Shown here: in pieces, positions 9,454 to 18,044 of the stretch
Layout: each line of letters begins with the position of its first letter
Position numbering within the stretch: position 1 is the stretch's first letter
From: Acidobacteriota bacterium
GTDB taxonomy: Bacteria; Acidobacteriota; Vicinamibacteria; Vicinamibacterales; UBA8438
Direction of reading: 5' to 3'
NCBI GenBank assembly: GCA_009838525.1
Contig: VXRJ01000018.1
Coordinates: 186,001-250,000, forward strand
DNA length: 64,000 nt
Position numbers and translations under genes: made by a program
Notes under the pieces: generated by a model
Database searches by the model: none
The model's input: the letters and a program-made list of their open reading frames with translations, nothing else
What the model was told of the DNA's origin: nothing

Positions 9454-11871
9454 ATGGCGCAGGATAGAGCGGAACCGAACATCCAGGCTCCGACTGGCTC
9501 CACGGCGAAGGTCGTCGAACCCTCCCTCGGGAACGCGCTTCCTCATTTCATCCCGCTGACGGTCTTTCCGCTCATGTTAATGGCGGCGAGCTACGGCGGC
9601 TGGTGGCTCGCGGCCCCGGTCGCCTTCTTCATGCTCGCGGACCGTTTCGACCAGGCCTTCGGGGTGGAAGAACGGAACATGGATCCTGACGCGACCCGCG
9701 AAGGACAGTTGTTCCCGTACAAGCTGTCCCTCTGGTTGTGGGCATCGTGCTGGCCGGTGGTTTTCGTCTTCTCGCTCTGGCAGATGTTCGTCGCCGGCCA
9801 CCTGTCCGCATGGGAAATCGGTTTGATGGCGGGCCTGCTGACTGGCGTGGGACAGTCAGTGTTCATTGTCGGCCACGAACTCGTGCACCGGCGGGCCTCG
9901 TGGGAACGCCGTTTCGGGGAGTTCCTGCTGGCGTCGGCATCCTATCCTCAGTATTCGACAGAGCATGTCTATCTTCACCACCCTCTCGTCTGCACCCCCG
10001 GGGATCCCGGTTCCGCGCCCAAGGGAGTGAGCTTCTGGAGTTATCTGCCTCCGGAAGTGACCAACAACCTGCTCGGGGCCTGGCGCTTCGAGCGCGACCG
10101 GCTGGCGCGCCGCCACCTGCCGGCGTGGCACTACACGAACGCGTTCTGGCGGTACCTCGTGCTACTCGCCTTCTGGTACTCGCTGGTGTACTGGATAGGC
10201 GGCGCTTGGGTCGCGCTGACTTACGCCGTTCTTTGCGGCAGCGCGGTGTTCTCGATGAAGCTCAGCAACTACGTCCAACACTACGGGCTGCGCCGCGTTC
10301 GGCTTCCGGGAGGCCGATACGAACCGGTCCAGGCGCGGCATGCCTGGAGCGCCGCCTACAAGTTCACGAACTGGCTCTACTACAACATGCAGCGTCACGC
10401 CGATCATCATGCGGCGTCGAACCGGCGCTATCCCCTGTTGCAGCATCACGGTGCGGACGCCTCCCCGCAACTGCCAGGCAGCTACATCCAGATGAACGGC
10501 ATGGCGATGTTTCCGAAGCGCTGGTTCGCGACGATGGATCCGCTGCTCGATCTCCAGCGCGCCCAGTTCTACCCGGAGATCGATGACTGGAGCGCCTATG
10601 ACAGTCGCGCTTTTGCCGAACGTCCCGAAGCGTACGAAGAGATTGCCGAGATTCACGGCGCCGCGCCTCGTATCGCAGGGTGGATCAACCGGTCCCCGAA
10701 ACTGCTCGACAGCCTCCGGGACCGGGAATTCACCGAGCTCGATCTGCCGGACGGTTTCGGACCGGATCCGGAATTCGAGATGATCGCCCGCCGCGGCCTG
10801 GCGCGCGTCTACTGGACGCTTGAGTACGGTGTCACCGAAATGAAGGAGCAGCTTGCCGATATTCCGGCGCAGGACAGCCGGGAGGCGGTCGAGGTGGCGC
10901 TGGAATGGTCAAATCGCAAGGTTTTCCAGATTGCCGTGCATACGATGCGGGGCAGCCTGTCGCCCTCCGAGGCCGCCACGGCGCTGTCGAATGTCGCAGA
11001 GGCTTCGATCGCCACGGTGTTGTCGGCGGTGGAGGAGGATCTGGCTGACCGGGGCGGGCCGCCGGCCGGAGGTGGGGTTGCGGTTGCGGTGGTGGGCGCC
11101 CTGGCCAGCCGGGAAGCGGCGCCTGGCGCCGAGCTCGGTGTTCTGTTCGTGTCCTACGGAGCCCCGGCGGACTACTACGAGGCGCTCTGCCGCAAGTGCG
11201 GCGAGGCGATCCGTGCGCTGTCGCAAGGCAACCTGCTGCTGAGCCCTCTTCCGCGCGACTGGAACGTGGGCGCCGTCCCTTCCCTTGACGAGTTCGTGGA
11301 GCATCACCGCACGGCGGGCACCCCCGACGAACTCCTGGCACTGACCCGTGCGCGGTGCGTATTCGTTTCCGGGGACAGCGGGATCGGGACGCGGTTCGAG
11401 TCGGCGCGGCGGGAGGTACTGGCTCAGGGCGCGGCGCGTGAATCGCTTATCGCCTCGTCGAGTGTGCCGGACGAGAGTGCGGTCGAACCCGGCCTGCTGT
11501 CCATTGAGGAGATGCGCGGCGGTTTCCGGGACATCGAACGCGCCGCCCTGCTTCTGCGGTTGAGGTACCCCATCGATGCGCCGGACATGCTGGCTCCGGA
11601 CGCGGTTTCTGTCTTCCGGGCGGCCGGGAAGCGCGGGCTTATTGCCGCTGATGTCGCGGATCGGCTGGTCGGCGCCGCGACGATGTGGCGGAACGTGCGA
11701 GGTTCGCTGCGGCTGGTCGCCGAGGATGGCGGCGGGGTCGAGACGGCGGGTCCAAGGGTGAAGGCCGTAGTCGCGCGCGCCTGTGGGCTGGACGATTTCG
11801 ACCAACTTGACGCTGCGATCCGGGGCACGGCTTCCCGCACGGCAGCCGCCATCGATGCGCTGGCGGCCTGA
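9454..11871 (+). CDS. Fusion: AlkB-like membrane di-iron monooxygenase + GlnE-like adenylyltransferase half
   Basis: 805 aa, start supported by TGGAGG before the ATG. Residues 1-390 are an integral-membrane alkane-hydroxylase/desaturase-type domain with all its histidine boxes: HELVHRR (141-147), EHVYLHH (170-176), NYVQHYG (272-278) and QRHADHH (313-319). Several hydrophobic segments surround them. Residues about 440-805 resemble one catalytic half of glutamine-synthetase adenylyltransferase. The order is a helical lead-in, a nucleotidyltransferase-like strand (VVGALASREAAPGAELGVLF, 547-566), LLALTRARCVFVSGD (627-641; GlnE has ALxRARxVAGD), RGGFRDIERAA (688-698; GlnE RGPGGIRDIEF), and C-terminal helices (722-759). 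Where GlnE has SDLDL, this reads AELGV, so the metal-binding acidic pair is gone. No rubredoxin or ferredoxin gene is adjacent. The function of the fusion is unknown. The hydroxylase assignment is firm at superfamily level, and the GlnE relation is motif-based. Confidence 0.8.
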   Translation: MAQDRAEPNIQAPTGSTAKVVEPSLGNALPHFIPLTVFPLMLMAASYGGWWLAAPVAFFMLADRFDQAFGVEERNMDPDATREGQLFPYKLSLWLWASCWPVVFVFSLWQMFVAGHLSAWEIGLMAGLLTGVGQSVFIVGHELVHRRASWERRFGEFLLASASYPQYSTEHVYLHHPLVCTPGDPGSAPKGVSFWSYLPPEVTNNLLGAWRFERDRLARRHLPAWHYTNAFWRYLVLLAFWYSLVYWIGGAWVALTYAVLCGSAVFSMKLSNYVQHYGLRRVRLPGGRYEPVQARHAWSAAYKFTNWLYYNMQRHADHHAASNRRYPLLQHHGADASPQLPGSYIQMNGMAMFPKRWFATMDPLLDLQRAQFYPEIDDWSAYDSRAFAERPEAYEEIAEIHGAAPRIAGWINRSPKLLDSLRDREFTELDLPDGFGPDPEFEMIARRGLARVYWTLEYGVTEMKEQLADIPAQDSREAVEVALEWSNRKVFQIAVHTMRGSLSPSEAATALSNVAEASIATVLSAVEEDLADRGGPPAGGGVAVAVVGALASREAAPGAELGVLFVSYGAPADYYEALCRKCGEAIRALSQGNLLLSPLPRDWNVGAVPSLDEFVEHHRTAGTPDELLALTRARCVFVSGDSGIGTRFESARREVLAQGAARESLIASSSVPDESAVEPGLLSIEEMRGGFRDIERAALLLRLRYPIDAPDMLAPDAVSVFRAAGKRGLIAADVADRLVGAATMWRNVRGSLRLVAEDGGGVETAGPRVKAVVARACGLDDFDQLDAAIRGTASRTAAAIDALAA

Positions 11872-11907
11872 GCCGGCCTGAGGTCGATTAGGCAACTGCT
11901 GTCACAT

Positions 11908-11943
11908 CGCCGCTCGAATGTAGCGGGGTTTCACCACGGGCTG
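11908..11943 (+). repeat. Dispersed repeat, copy 1 (core GGTTTCACCACGG)
   Basis: This 36-nt stretch recurs almost unchanged in inverse orientation at 61695-61731: the left part, CGCCGCTCGAATGTAGCGGG, is identical, then comes GTTTCACCAC and GGCTG. It contains a small hairpin, CCGCT-CGAATGT-AGCGG. It fills the gap between the 3' ends of the AlkB-GlnE fusion and pilQ. Confidence 0.7.
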
Positions 11944-13281
11944 CTAGCCGGCATGCGGAAGGACTATCCGCGGAGTGAGGAAGATGAGGAGCTGATCCGA
12001 GCGCCGGCGATCCGCTTCGTTGCGGAACAGGCGCCCGACCAGAGGGATACGTGACAGACCGGGGACGCGGCGATCAGCGCGGGCGCTCGTACGCTCGTAG
12101 ATGCCGGCGATGACTGTTGTCTCGCCGTTTCCCACCTGCACGGTGGTGTGCGCACTCTGCGTGACGATCGGCGGCACGCCGTTTACCTGGCGGGCGAAAT
12201 CGGCGTAATCGTTGTCGATCTCGATCTGCAGGATGACGCTCTCCCGGGCCGCGATGCGGGGGGTGACGGCGAGTCGCAGCGCAGCGTCGCGAAACGTGAC
12301 CGTAACCGTGTTGTTGGCGACGGTCTGGATCGGGATCTGGTCTCCCTGCCGAATCGTCGCCTGCACGTTGTTCTGGGTCGTGACCCGCGGCGTCGAGAGA
12401 ATCTGCACTTCACCCTCCTCCTCCGCCGCGGACAGCGCCAGGTCGAGGTTCCACGATCCGTCGACCGCGCCAAGTGCCAGCCCGACTGCTGCCGCCGCGG
12501 ACTGCGCCCGCAGATCGACTGCGCGCCCGGCGTTCTCCGCCACGTCGGCGGTCGGGTCGGCGCCTTCTGCGCCCAGCCCCTGGGTTCCAGCGAGGCGGCC
12601 GCCTGCCGCGACGCGTGCCGTGCTTCCCGTCGCGGTGTGTCCCGTCACACCCCAGCGGACCCCCAGTTCGCGCAGATAGTCCTCGCTCGCCTGGACGATA
12701 CGCGCCTCGATCTCCACCTGTGGCTGCGGCCGATCGAGTGTGGCGATCAACTTCTCCGCGGTATCGAGACGATGGGCCAGGTCCGTCAGGATGAGGGTGT
12801 TGGTCCGCGCGTCGATCTGCATTTGCCCACGCGGAGAGAGCGCCGCCTGTGTCACGATCGGCGCCAGTTCCGCGGCCTGCGAATAGTCGAGGGCGCGCGT
12901 GCGAACGACCAGATCGCCCGCCAGCACCTCCTCCTCGGCCAGCCGCCGGCGCTGCTCCGCTTCCGCCGTGAGGGTTGCGAGCGGGGCAATCCGAACGATG
13001 TTCCCCGCGGCTTCGTAGTCGAGTTGATTGGACCGCAGAATGACCTCAAAAGCCTGATCCCAGGGCACATCCGTCAACGCGACATCGACGATCCCGTCCA
13101 CCGCCGGGTCGAGCACCAGGTTCAGACCACTGATGTCGGCGAAGGTCCGGAGCACGGATCGGAGGTCGGCGTTCTGAAACTGGAGCGAAACCGGATCTCC
13201 GGTGTACTCCTGCGCACCCGCTGCCGGAACGAAGCCGAAGGTGGCGACCAGCCCCGCTGCCAGGCAGTACTTCACGCTCAT
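11944..13281 (-). CDS. pilQ: Type IV pilus secretin PilQ
   Basis: Outer-membrane channel through which the pilus passes, 445 aa with signal peptide (LAAGLVATFGFVPAAGAQ). The start at 13281 overlaps the stop of the PilO-PilP gene by 4 bp. An STN/N0-like domain (VSLQFQNADLRSVLRTFADI) and an N1 (KH-like) domain (ALDYSQAAELAPIV) precede the secretin domain with VPGLSRIPLVGRLFRN and the final LLIFLTPRIV. It is much shorter than proteobacterial PilQ because it lacks AMIN domains and extra N-domains. Last gene of the pilM-N-OP-Q operon. Confidence 0.92.
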   Translation of the reverse strand: MSVKYCLAAGLVATFGFVPAAGAQEYTGDPVSLQFQNADLRSVLRTFADISGLNLVLDPAVDGIVDVALTDVPWDQAFEVILRSNQLDYEAAGNIVRIAPLATLTAEAEQRRRLAEEEVLAGDLVVRTRALDYSQAAELAPIVTQAALSPRGQMQIDARTNTLILTDLAHRLDTAEKLIATLDRPQPQVEIEARIVQASEDYLRELGVRWGVTGHTATGSTARVAAGGRLAGTQGLGAEGADPTADVAENAGRAVDLRAQSAAAAVGLALGAVDGSWNLDLALSAAEEEGEVQILSTPRVTTQNNVQATIRQGDQIPIQTVANNTVTVTFRDAALRLAVTPRIAARESVILQIEIDNDYADFARQVNGVPPIVTQSAHTTVQVGNGETTVIAGIYERTSARADRRVPGLSRIPLVGRLFRNEADRRRSDQLLIFLTPRIVLPHAG

Positions 13282-14408
13282 CGAAACGCCCTGCCCGGCG
13301 GCTCTTGACTGTTTCCGTAGCCGTCCAAATCGCCGGGCCCGGCGGTTGCAGACGCAGCGCCATCGCCGGCATTCGTCGCCTCGTGGTCGGCTCCGAACGC
13401 CGGCTCGCCGAGCAGGAGACGCACGGGGACGCCGGTTGCGGCCACCGCGCCAGGCGGCTGTATGTCGACGACATCGGTGCCAATCCGTCCGACCACGCCG
13501 TCCCGCAGCCGTTCGCCCCCCCGCACCAGCCAGCTCCGGCCGCCCGGCGACTCGAGAACCGCCAGTGAAACGCCGGACGCAACGACGATGCCGTGCAGTG
13601 AGAGTTCGCTTGCTGCGATGCCGGGAAGCCCGGCTGCCCGTTCCTCCCGTATGGGAGCCGGAGTCGAAACTGGCAGCGGCCTGAACGGATCTCGTCGGCC
13701 GCCCGGATCGAACCACAGCGGTGGGGACGTCGGCGGCGCCGCGGTGTCAACCGCGGTTGCCCGCTGGGACCGGAGCGTTGCCCGAACCAAAGGGTCGGAA
13801 GGATCGATCGCGAGTGTTTCAGCGGTGCCGGTGGCGAGGACCGTTCCGTCCAGGTTGTCCCCATCGGCCACGCGGACGGCCAAGTCTCTCACCCAGACCA
13901 CCTGCCGCAGGTTGCCAACTCGCTCGAGAAAACCGGCGACGTGATGAAACTGCCCGGTCAACTCGAGTTGCACACTCCATCGCGTACCGCGCAGTTCCGT
14001 TCCGGCGACGGTGACCGGCTCAGGGGTTCGCGGCGTGTACGTAACGAGCGTCAACGTCGACTGTTCGGCAGTCTCGTGTAACTGGCGGAGGAGGACAGGT
14101 GCTTCGCGTCGCGACGGAAAGGCCGAAGCGAGACGGGTGATCTCATGGGCGAGGCGCGCGCTTTGGCCCGTCGCTTCGGTGAGCCTCGTTCCGGCTCGCG
14201 GTGGCGCCGACTGTTCTGCGCGCACTTGGGCCAGTTCGCGCTCCTGCATGGTCAGCCATGCCCGACGCGGCGACGCCCAGGCGATTTGGAAGACCAGAAG
14301 GAGCGCCGCCGCGACGACGAAGCCCCCCGCCAATCGCCACCACGGCCTCTCCCACAACTCCCGCACTACGGGTCTGATCCCGGCTGTCGCGTAATCTCCG
14401 GCGCGCAT
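13278..14408 (-). CDS. PilO-PilP fusion, type IV pilus alignment subcomplex
   Basis: 376 aa. The N-terminal part has a short cytoplasmic segment, a single membrane helix (about 26-44), a coiled stretch and a ferredoxin-like periplasmic fold (about 95-205), as in PilO. After a Pro/Thr-rich linker it continues with the PilP signature RDPFRPL (239-245) and a beta domain (ELSLHGIVVASGVSLAVLES onwards) as in the PilP/GspC HR domain that docks on PilQ. In proteobacteria these are two genes, and PilP is a lipoprotein. Here PilP is tethered to PilO and has no lipobox. It starts 3 bp after pilN ends and overlaps pilQ by 4 bp. Confidence 0.8.
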   Translation of the reverse strand: MRAGDYATAGIRPVVRELWERPWWRLAGGFVVAAALLLVFQIAWASPRRAWLTMQERELAQVRAEQSAPPRAGTRLTEATGQSARLAHEITRLASAFPSRREAPVLLRQLHETAEQSTLTLVTYTPRTPEPVTVAGTELRGTRWSVQLELTGQFHHVAGFLERVGNLRQVVWVRDLAVRVADGDNLDGTVLATGTAETLAIDPSDPLVRATLRSQRATAVDTAAPPTSPPLWFDPGGRRDPFRPLPVSTPAPIREERAAGLPGIAASELSLHGIVVASGVSLAVLESPGGRSWLVRGGERLRDGVVGRIGTDVVDIQPPGAVAATGVPVRLLLGEPAFGADHEATNAGDGAASATAGPGDLDGYGNSQEPPGRAFR

Positions 14409-14411
14409 CGG

Positions 14412-14975
14412 CTATTCCTCCGCCGCGAACGCCGGCACGTGGAGCTCGAAACGGCCGCCTCCCACCGTGTCGATGTTGGCGACCTCCACCGGCAAGGCAA
14501 CCCGTTCCGAACTCTCCAGGTTGTCGGCGAACTCGAAAACCGCGGCTGGGCGGGCGGCGCGGCCCGCAATGAACAGCGCCTCCCTTTCTTGGCGCAACTC
14601 CGTCAGCCACAGACCATCCGGCAGGCTGCGGCTGACGGTATCCAGCATTCGGGGCAGATCTGCTCGGGTCTTGTGCCAGCGCGAGAGTTGCGCCACGTAT
14701 CGAGCCAACGTTGAACGCCGTTCCTCCTCCGCCGCAAGCGTCTCCGCGGCAACCGCCTGATCCCGCCGATCGGCGTCCACGGTCTTCCGCGCGTCGGAGA
14801 CTTCCCGCGCCGTGCGGTGGAGCAACCACGCCTCCGAGACGATTAGTCCCGCCGCGGCCACCAACGCCGCCACCGCCATGGCCGTGGATGCCACCTCCCA
14901 GACACCGCCCTGCCACTCCTTCCGCATGCCAGGCGCATCAGCCCGGCGCCTGCCGATCAGATTGACTCGAATCAT
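14412..14975 (-). CDS. pilN: Type IV pilus inner-membrane protein PilN
   Basis: 187 aa. It begins MIRVNLIG, the conserved N-terminal motif by which PilN docks onto PilM. Then follow one membrane helix (about 29-50), a coiled-coil segment (about 55-95) and a periplasmic PilN fold (DLPRMLDTVSRSLPDGLWL). Bridges cytoplasmic PilM to PilO. It lies 34 bp after pilM. Confidence 0.9.
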   Translation of the reverse strand: MIRVNLIGRRRADAPGMRKEWQGGVWEVASTAMAVAALVAAAGLIVSEAWLLHRTAREVSDARKTVDADRRDQAVAAETLAAEEERRSTLARYVAQLSRWHKTRADLPRMLDTVSRSLPDGLWLTELRQEREALFIAGRAARPAAVFEFADNLESSERVALPVEVANIDTVGGGRFELHVPAFAAEE

Positions 14976-15009
14976 CGCGTTCTCCTGTCTTGCACCGACT
15001 GGACCAGGA

Positions 15010-16128
15010 TCAACGTTCGTCCAAACCCCGGAGCGCCAGTCCGACCGCTATGCTGGCGCTTGCCCGCAACGCATCGGCCCCTGTCGAATCATCCGCCGTC
15101 AGGTTCTTCACCGTCAGCCGATGGAACGGATTGAGCGGCCTGACCACGTCGCCGAAGTGCGCGCGGAGGGCTGCGTCGAGCGCGGCTGCCCGCGAAGCGC
15201 CCCCGGCCAGCGCGATCCGATCGATGCGGCGCTGTGGATCGCTGCCTCCCTCCGCCGTACCCGCCTCGACGAACTCGAGCGTCCGCTGCACTTCAAGGGC
15301 CAGCGCGTCCGCCGCTCCGCGCAACACCGGTGCGGCGTCGGCCGGCCTCCACCCACGGGCCGGCAGCCCCAGCTTCAACCGTTCCGCAACTTCGAAAGAC
15401 AGGTCCAGTTCACGTTGCAATGCCTCGCTGCAGGCATTCCCGCCGGTCGGCACGTTACGAGTAAGGAGGGACGTGCCGGCGCGAACAACATTGACCGTCG
15501 TGGCGCTGGCGCCGACATCGAGCAGCGCGACGCATGCGTGGGCGGGGACATCCATCGAGCCTTCCGGTGCCCCGCCTTCGGTCCATTCAAAGACATTCTG
15601 GAGCGCAAGTGCGCCGACGTCGATGACGGCCGGCGTGCGGCCGGCCTCCACGACCGCACCGACGTAAGCCGTCACTGTCTCCCGCCGCGCCGCCACCAGC
15701 ATCACGTCGAGAGGACCATCGGCACCCGGTGGACCCGCGCCGTTCAGGTGAAAGTCGAAGTGGACGTCATCCGGATTGAACGGCAGTTGCCGTGCCGCTT
15801 CGCGGGCCACCGCGCCGGCCAGTTGGGTAGGCGGCGTCGGCGGCAACTCGATACGCTTGACGATTACGGCGCTCCCTGGCAGCGCAACCGCCACATCCCG
15901 CCTCCGGATTCCGCTCGCCGCAAACGCCTGCCGAATAGCGGCGGCCACGTCATACGGCCTGACGATCGCGCCATCAACAATGCTGCCTACCGGCGTGGAC
16001 GCGCGTCCGACGGTAGCAATGGCGCGCGAACGATGGCGGACGACCTCCACCACCTTGACGGCGCTCGATCCGATGTCGAGGCCCACAAGAGGAATGGTCC
16101 GGCCGAACAGTCGCTTCAACCCACGCAC
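15010..16128 (-). CDS. pilM: Type IV pilus assembly ATPase-like protein PilM
   Basis: Cytoplasmic actin-like protein that forms a ring at the pilus base. VGLDIGSSAVKVVEV is the phosphate-1 loop, LDVGASATTVNVV the phosphate-2 loop and RIALAGGASRAAALDAAL the adenosine loop. I chose the GTG at 16128 (372 aa) because a GGAGGAGGA tract lies upstream and the homology begins shortly after. Longer in-frame readings add unrelated residues. First gene of the pilus operon, divergent from rplM. Confidence 0.9.
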   Translation of the reverse strand: MRGLKRLFGRTIPLVGLDIGSSAVKVVEVVRHRSRAIATVGRASTPVGSIVDGAIVRPYDVAAAIRQAFAASGIRRRDVAVALPGSAVIVKRIELPPTPPTQLAGAVAREAARQLPFNPDDVHFDFHLNGAGPPGADGPLDVMLVAARRETVTAYVGAVVEAGRTPAVIDVGALALQNVFEWTEGGAPEGSMDVPAHACVALLDVGASATTVNVVRAGTSLLTRNVPTGGNACSEALQRELDLSFEVAERLKLGLPARGWRPADAAPVLRGAADALALEVQRTLEFVEAGTAEGGSDPQRRIDRIALAGGASRAAALDAALRAHFGDVVRPLNPFHRLTVKNLTADDSTGADALRASASIAVGLALRGLDER

Positions 16129-16229
16129 GCTCAGGTGATCTCCTCCTCCACCCGTTACCCCGTGCAAGATGCAGGCCAACCGGAGAAGTGCGAGGCCTCG
16201 AGCGGAGGAACACACCGTTCCCCGACGCC

Positions 16230-16259
16230 TTGACACAAAACCGCAAGGATCGTTACCAT
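16230..16259 (+). promoter_or_regulatory. Promoter of the rplM-rpsI operon
   Basis: A perfect -35 TTGACA (16230-16235), an 18-nt spacer and -10 TACCAT (16254-16259) lie about 55 nt before the rplM start, in the divergent gap with pilM. Confidence 0.65.
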
Positions 16260-16267
16260 CGGTAGTT

Positions 16268-16283
16268 TCCGGCGAGCGCCGGA
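16268..16283 (+). promoter_or_regulatory. Hairpin in the rplM leader
   Basis: Perfect 7-bp stem TCCGGCG-AG-CGCCGGA right after the expected transcription start and about 20 nt before the AGGGAGG ribosome site of rplM. It may stabilise the 5' end or serve feedback control by a ribosomal protein, as known for L13 leaders. The regulatory role is inference. Confidence 0.4.
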
Positions 16284-16313
16284 GAGGATTGGTACGTCTC
16301 AGAGGGAGGCTCG

Positions 16314-16757
16314 TTGAACCAGACCGCGTCTACCTACGCTCCGGGACCACGGGAGGTAACCCGGGAATGGCGTCTCATCGACGCTGACTCCATGGTGCTG
16401 GGCCGTGTCGCAACCGTCGCTGCACGTCTCCTTCAGGGCAAGCATCGTCCTACTTGGGCGCCCTACCTCGACACGGGCGATCACGTGGTGATCGTCAACG
16501 CCGCGCGCGTCCGTCTGACCGGACGCAAGGAACAGCAGAAGCTGTACCGCTCGCACAGCGGTTATCTCGGCGGCCTCCGCGAGGAGCGGGCGGCCTTGCT
16601 GCGGGCCAGAAAGCCGGAACGTCTCGTCGAGGCCGCGGTTCGTGGCATGCTGCCGAAGACAAAGCTGGGACGGGCGATGTACCGGAAGCTGAAGGTCTAC
16701 GCCGGGCCGGATCATCCGCATGCGGCGCAGCAGCCGGTCGCGGTCGAGGTTTCCTGA
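16314..16757 (+). CDS. rplM: 50S ribosomal protein L13
   Basis: Large-subunit protein, 147 aa. [19 protein letters not shown] and the [21 protein letters not shown] region are diagnostic. The TTG start at 16314 is preceded by AGGGAGG. The N-terminus (about 15 aa before REWRLIDA) is slightly longer than in E. coli. Stop is 2 bp before the rpsI start, the usual rplM-rpsI pair. Confidence 0.96.
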   Translation: MNQTASTYAPGPREVTREWRLIDADSMVLGRVATVAARLLQGKHRPTWAPYLDTGDHVVIVNAARVRLTGRKEQQKLYRSHSGYLGGLREERAALLRARKPERLVEAAVRGMLPKTKLGRAMYRKLKVYAGPDHPHAAQQPVAVEVS

Positions 16758-16759
16758 TC

Positions 16760-17152
16760 GTGGCGCTCGAACAGCACTACGGTACCGGGCGGCGCAAGAC
16801 GGCTACGGCGCGAGTCTTTCTGCGGCCCGGTGGAGGGGCGTTCACCATCAACGATGTCAGCCTGGAGCAGCGCTTTCCGACGGCGTCACTCCGCACGCTG
16901 ATCACCGAACCCCTCGTCCTCACCGAGTCGACCGACAGACTCGACATCTATGCCACCGCCAACGGCGGCGGCATGTCAAGCCAGGCGGGCGCCCTCCGCC
17001 TCGGTATCGCGCGCGCGCTCGTACAAATGGATCCCGAGCTGCGCGCGCCGTTGAAGAAGGCGGGGATGCTGACGCGCGATCCGCGTTCCAAGGAACGGAA
17101 GAAGTATGGACTGGCAGGCGCGCGCAAGCGCTTCCAGTTCTCGAAACGTTAG
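16760..17152 (+). CDS. rpsI: 30S ribosomal protein S9
   Basis: 130 aa from the GTG at 16760; the homologous region begins at once ([18 protein letters not shown]). The C-terminal tail [22 protein letters not shown] region, ending SKR, reaches into the ribosomal P site. Upstream in-frame codons overlap rplM and are not coding. Confidence 0.96.
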   Translation: MALEQHYGTGRRKTATARVFLRPGGGAFTINDVSLEQRFPTASLRTLITEPLVLTESTDRLDIYATANGGGMSSQAGALRLGIARALVQMDPELRAPLKKAGMLTRDPRSKERKKYGLAGARKRFQFSKR

Positions 17153-17192
17153 GCCGCTGGTGGCTGCCCACGCCCTGCCGGATGGAGGAAGC

Positions 17193-17969
17193 TTGACGCC
17201 GTTGACGATGCAGGAACTACTGGACGCTGGTGTGCATTTTGGCCACCAGACCCGGCGCTGGAACCCGAAGATGAAGCCTTACATCTTCGGCCAGCGGAAC
17301 GGAATCTACCTGATTGATCTGAGTCGGACGGCGGAGCTGATGCAGCGGGCGGAGCAGTTCGTCATGCAGCTTGCGGCGTCCGGCGGCGGCATCCTGTTCG
17401 TCGGCACGAAGCGCCAGGCTCAGGATCTCATCGTCGAAGAAGCACAGCGCTGTGGAATGTACTTCGTTAACGAGCGGTGGCTTGGCGGCCTGCTGACCAA
17501 CTTCACCACCATTCAGCGCAGTCTCGATCGCCTGAAGGAACTCGAAGCGATGGAAACCGACGCGCGCTACGAGAACCTGTCGAAGAAGGAAGTGGCCCGG
17601 CTCCAGAAGGAGAAGCGGAAGTTGCACCGCAATCTCGACGGAATCCGCGCAATGCATAAGCTGCCCGAAGCGGTTTTCGTCGTCGACACGCGGCGCGAGA
17701 AGATCGCCGTCGACGAGGCTCGCAAGCTCAGCATCCCGGTTATAGGACTGGTCGATACGAACTGCGACCCGGACGACGTCGACTACGTTATCCCGGGCAA
17801 CGACGATGCGCTCCGGTCGATTCGGCTCTGCGTGATGCGGATCGCTGACGCCGTGCTCGCCGGCCGCGGCCTCCGGAGCAAGCAGGAACCGGCCGGCGGC
17901 GTCGACGCCTCGGCGGTGTCGGAAGCAACGCCAACGGCCGAGGTCACCCCGTCAGCCGCCGCGGTCTGA
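17193..17969 (+). CDS. rpsB: 30S ribosomal protein S2
   Basis: 258 aa from a TTG at 17193 preceded by GGAGGA. An ATG 15 nt downstream also fits, and S2 homology starts at [31 protein letters not shown] and [13 protein letters not shown] are signature segments. The C-terminus has a low-complexity Ala/Thr/Pro tail. Followed by tsf, the near-universal rpsB-tsf order. Confidence 0.96.
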   Translation: MTPLTMQELLDAGVHFGHQTRRWNPKMKPYIFGQRNGIYLIDLSRTAELMQRAEQFVMQLAASGGGILFVGTKRQAQDLIVEEAQRCGMYFVNERWLGGLLTNFTTIQRSLDRLKELEAMETDARYENLSKKEVARLQKEKRKLHRNLDGIRAMHKLPEAVFVVDTRREKIAVDEARKLSIPVIGLVDTNCDPDDVDYVIPGNDDALRSIRLCVMRIADAVLAGRGLRSKQEPAGGVDASAVSEATPTAEVTPSAAAV

Positions 17970-18044
17970 CGGAACGAAAGCGGCTCACCACCGGCGGAGA
18001 TCCTGCGGCGGGATCGTCTGCCAGTCACGATCGGATACCAACAA

